Origin: Aliarcobacter cryaerophilus
GTDB lineage: Bacteria > Campylobacterota > Campylobacteria > Campylobacterales > Arcobacteraceae
NCBI RefSeq assembly: GCF_014352935.1
Contig: NZ_CP060694.1
Span: forward strand, 1,178,001-1,242,000
Length of the DNA stretch: 64,000 nucleotides
Reading direction: 5' to 3'
The translations under genes and the position numbers were made by a program. The notes beneath the pieces were generated by a model that saw only the letters and a list, made by a program, of their open reading frames with translations, had not been told where the DNA came from and did not search any database. Position 1 is the stretch's first letter, and each line of letters starts with the position of its first letter. This document shows, piece after piece, positions 62,808 to 64,000 of this stretch.

Positions 62808-63050
62808 CTATTTTTCTTCAAAATCAACATATTTAAAATCATTTTCTATATCTTCCATATCTTTAAGATAAAGTTTATCTTTAGAGGCTTCTATCATAGC
62901 TTTTTTATATTGTTCTTTTTTGTTTTTCTCAATAAGAAGCTCCAATGAAGTAGAAACTAATTCAGAAAAAGAACTATATTTTTCTGTAATTTTAGAAGAT
63001 ATTAACATATTATATAAATTATCATTTATTGTTACTGTTTTTCTTAACAT
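62808..63050 (-). CDS. Antitoxin, ribbon-helix-helix-like
   Basis: 80 residues. N-terminal KTVTINDNLYNMLISS followed by two helices is a ribbon-helix-helix layout, and the acidic, Lys/Glu-rich C-terminus (residues 45-80) would wrap the toxin. This differs from the AbrB-type MazE partner of E. coli MazF. It probably represses its own promoter. Confidence 0.8.
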   Translation of the reverse strand: MLRKTVTINDNLYNMLISSKITEKYSSFSELVSTSLELLIEKNKKEQYKKAMIEASKDKLYLKDMEDIENDFKYVDFEEK

Positions 63051-63108
63051 TTTAGACTCCTTTATGATTATAATTCACACATTTTATCACACTAAAGTAA
63101 GAATAAAA

Positions 63109-64000
63109 TTAATTCAACCTATGATCAAATTCTGGAACTATCTCTTTAAGTTTTGATATTTTATCTTCACAAACAAGCAACTCTTCTATTTTTTTATTTA
63201 ATTCTTCTATATCAAAAAAAGTTGGACTAGCAACTGTTATTGATTCGTACTGTGTTTTTTTATCACTATCATCTATTAAAAGCTCTTCATATAGTTTTTC
63301 ACCACATCTTAAACCACAAAACTCTATTTCAATCTCACTTCTTCCACTTAGCTCTATCATTTTTTTAGCCAAATCAACTATTTTTATTGGTTCTCCCATG
63401 TCAAGGATAAATATCTCTCCACCTTTTCCAATACTAGCTGCTTGAAGTACAAGCTCACAAGCTTCAGGAATAAGCATAAAGTATCTTGTAATTTCTGGAT
63501 GAGTTACAGTTATATTTTTACCAGCTTCTATTTGAGCTTTAAATTTTGGAATTACACTTCCGCTACTTCCCAAAACATTTCCAAATCTCACTGCAACTAT
63601 TTCTGTATTTTTTGAATCAACATTTTGAGCATACAGTTCACAAACTCTTTTTGTAGTTCCCATAACATTTGTTGGTCGAACAGCTTTATCTGTGGATATT
63701 AAAACAAATTTTTCAACTTTGTATTTTATAGATAAATCTATGGTATTTTTTGTACCTATTATATTATTTGTAATACCTTCTAAAATATTGTGTTCTACCA
63801 AAGGAACATGCTTGTAAGCAGCTGCATGAATTACAATTTGAGGTCTGTATTTAGAAAATGTACTCTCTAAAATATCTATATCTTTAACGCTTTGCATAAT
63901 AGGAATAATATTTTCATCTTGTAACTCCTCTAAAATTGAATAAAGATTAAACTCACTATGATCCACTAATATTAGTTGTTTTGCTCCATAAGCTTTGCAT
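63109..64000 (-). CDS. CapD/PglF/WbpM-like nucleotide-sugar 4,6-dehydratase, partial
   Basis: C-terminal 297 residues; the frame is open to the right edge, so the true start lies outside and internal GTG at 63966 is not it. AAAYKHVPLVE, STDKAVRPTNVMGTTKR (catalytic Thr-Asp-Lys region), and RFGNVLGSSGSVIP are hallmarks of membrane UDP-GlcNAc 4,6-dehydratases (PglF/WbpM). The missing N-terminus should hold membrane helices. It would supply the first step to bacillosamine-type or related deoxy sugars for protein or surface glycans. Confidence 0.9.
   Translation of the reverse strand, partial: CKAYGAKQLILVDHSEFNLYSILEELQDENIIPIMQSVKDIDILESTFSKYRPQIVIHAAAYKHVPLVEHNILEGITNNIIGTKNTIDLSIKYKVEKFVLISTDKAVRPTNVMGTTKRVCELYAQNVDSKNTEIVAVRFGNVLGSSGSVIPKFKAQIEAGKNITVTHPEITRYFMLIPEACELVLQAASIGKGGEIFILDMGEPIKIVDLAKKMIELSGRSEIEIEFCGLRCGEKLYEELLIDDSDKKTQYESITVASPTFFDIEELNKKIEELLVCEDKISKLKEIVPEFDHRLN

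Overview
The window is a low-GC, gene-dense piece of a Campylobacterota chromosome, most likely Arcobacter/Aliarcobacter. This rests on gene content (SorAB-type sulfite dehydrogenase, 7TMR-DISM histidine kinase, a ComEC without a nuclease domain, a chemoreceptor whose out-of-frame tail ends in WESF), on strong A/T codon bias, frequent TTG starts, and on an rRNA operon with Ile-Ala tRNA spacer. The species cannot be fixed without a database comparison.

Layout. 1-3.2 kb: end of an unrecognised gene, then an overlapping sensor / response regulator / histidine kinase operon. 2.9-3.3 kb: a Gdx-type SMR guanidinium exporter on the minus strand, with a two-hairpin ACGR-loop leader that matches the guanidine-II (mini-ykkC) riboswitch. 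3.3-6 kb: EamA permease and the sulfite dehydrogenase pair. 6-11.2 kb (minus): comEC, a diguanylate cyclase, a membrane TPR protein of unknown role coupled to a GGCT-fold protein. 11.3-16.8 kb: Fe-S oxidoreductase, lgt, a PagL-like lipid A deacylase, an orphan regulator, a stand-alone DUF234 protein, kdsB. 16.8-26 kb: a 7TMR-DISM kinase/regulator pair divergent from a two-partner secretion system (large TpsA adhesin and TpsB pore). 26-29.2 kb (minus): SDR, S4 protein, trpD, tsaE, lptB. 29.3-35.2 kb: TIGR02757 protein, nagZ, two J-domain proteins, a Panacea-like protein, a chemoreceptor with an apparent frameshift, an acyl-CoA thioesterase.

35-51.4 kb is mostly housekeeping: guaB, gatA, the alpha ribosomal-protein operon (rpmJ-rpsM-rpsK-rpsD-rpoA-rplQ), HIT and DHH proteins, leuD-leuB, rpoD, then a tightly coupled minus-strand operon ribA-rsmG-PP0621-like-hypothetical-small membrane protein-glyS, and hemB. 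51.5-57.2 kb is a complete minus-strand rRNA operon (16S, tRNA-Ile, tRNA-Ala, 23S, 5S) with a fully consensus promoter, a boxA-like leader element, RNase III-type processing stems around both large rRNAs, and a terminator. 57.3-64 kb turns to sugar nucleotides and surface polysaccharide: phosphomannomutase, galU, pgi, an AEC transporter, a Wzz-like protein, a MazF-type toxin with a small antitoxin, and a CapD/PglF-like dehydratase running off the end.

The most useful observations are the guanidine-II riboswitch, the homopolymer frameshift that removes the WESF tail of the chemoreceptor, a 55-residue membrane protein inside the glyS operon, and a PagL-like protein that appears to lack the catalytic acid. 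No CRISPR array, prophage or insertion sequence was seen. No clearly new biological system was proven; the best candidates are the TPR/GGCT pair and the Panacea-like/membrane J-domain pair.
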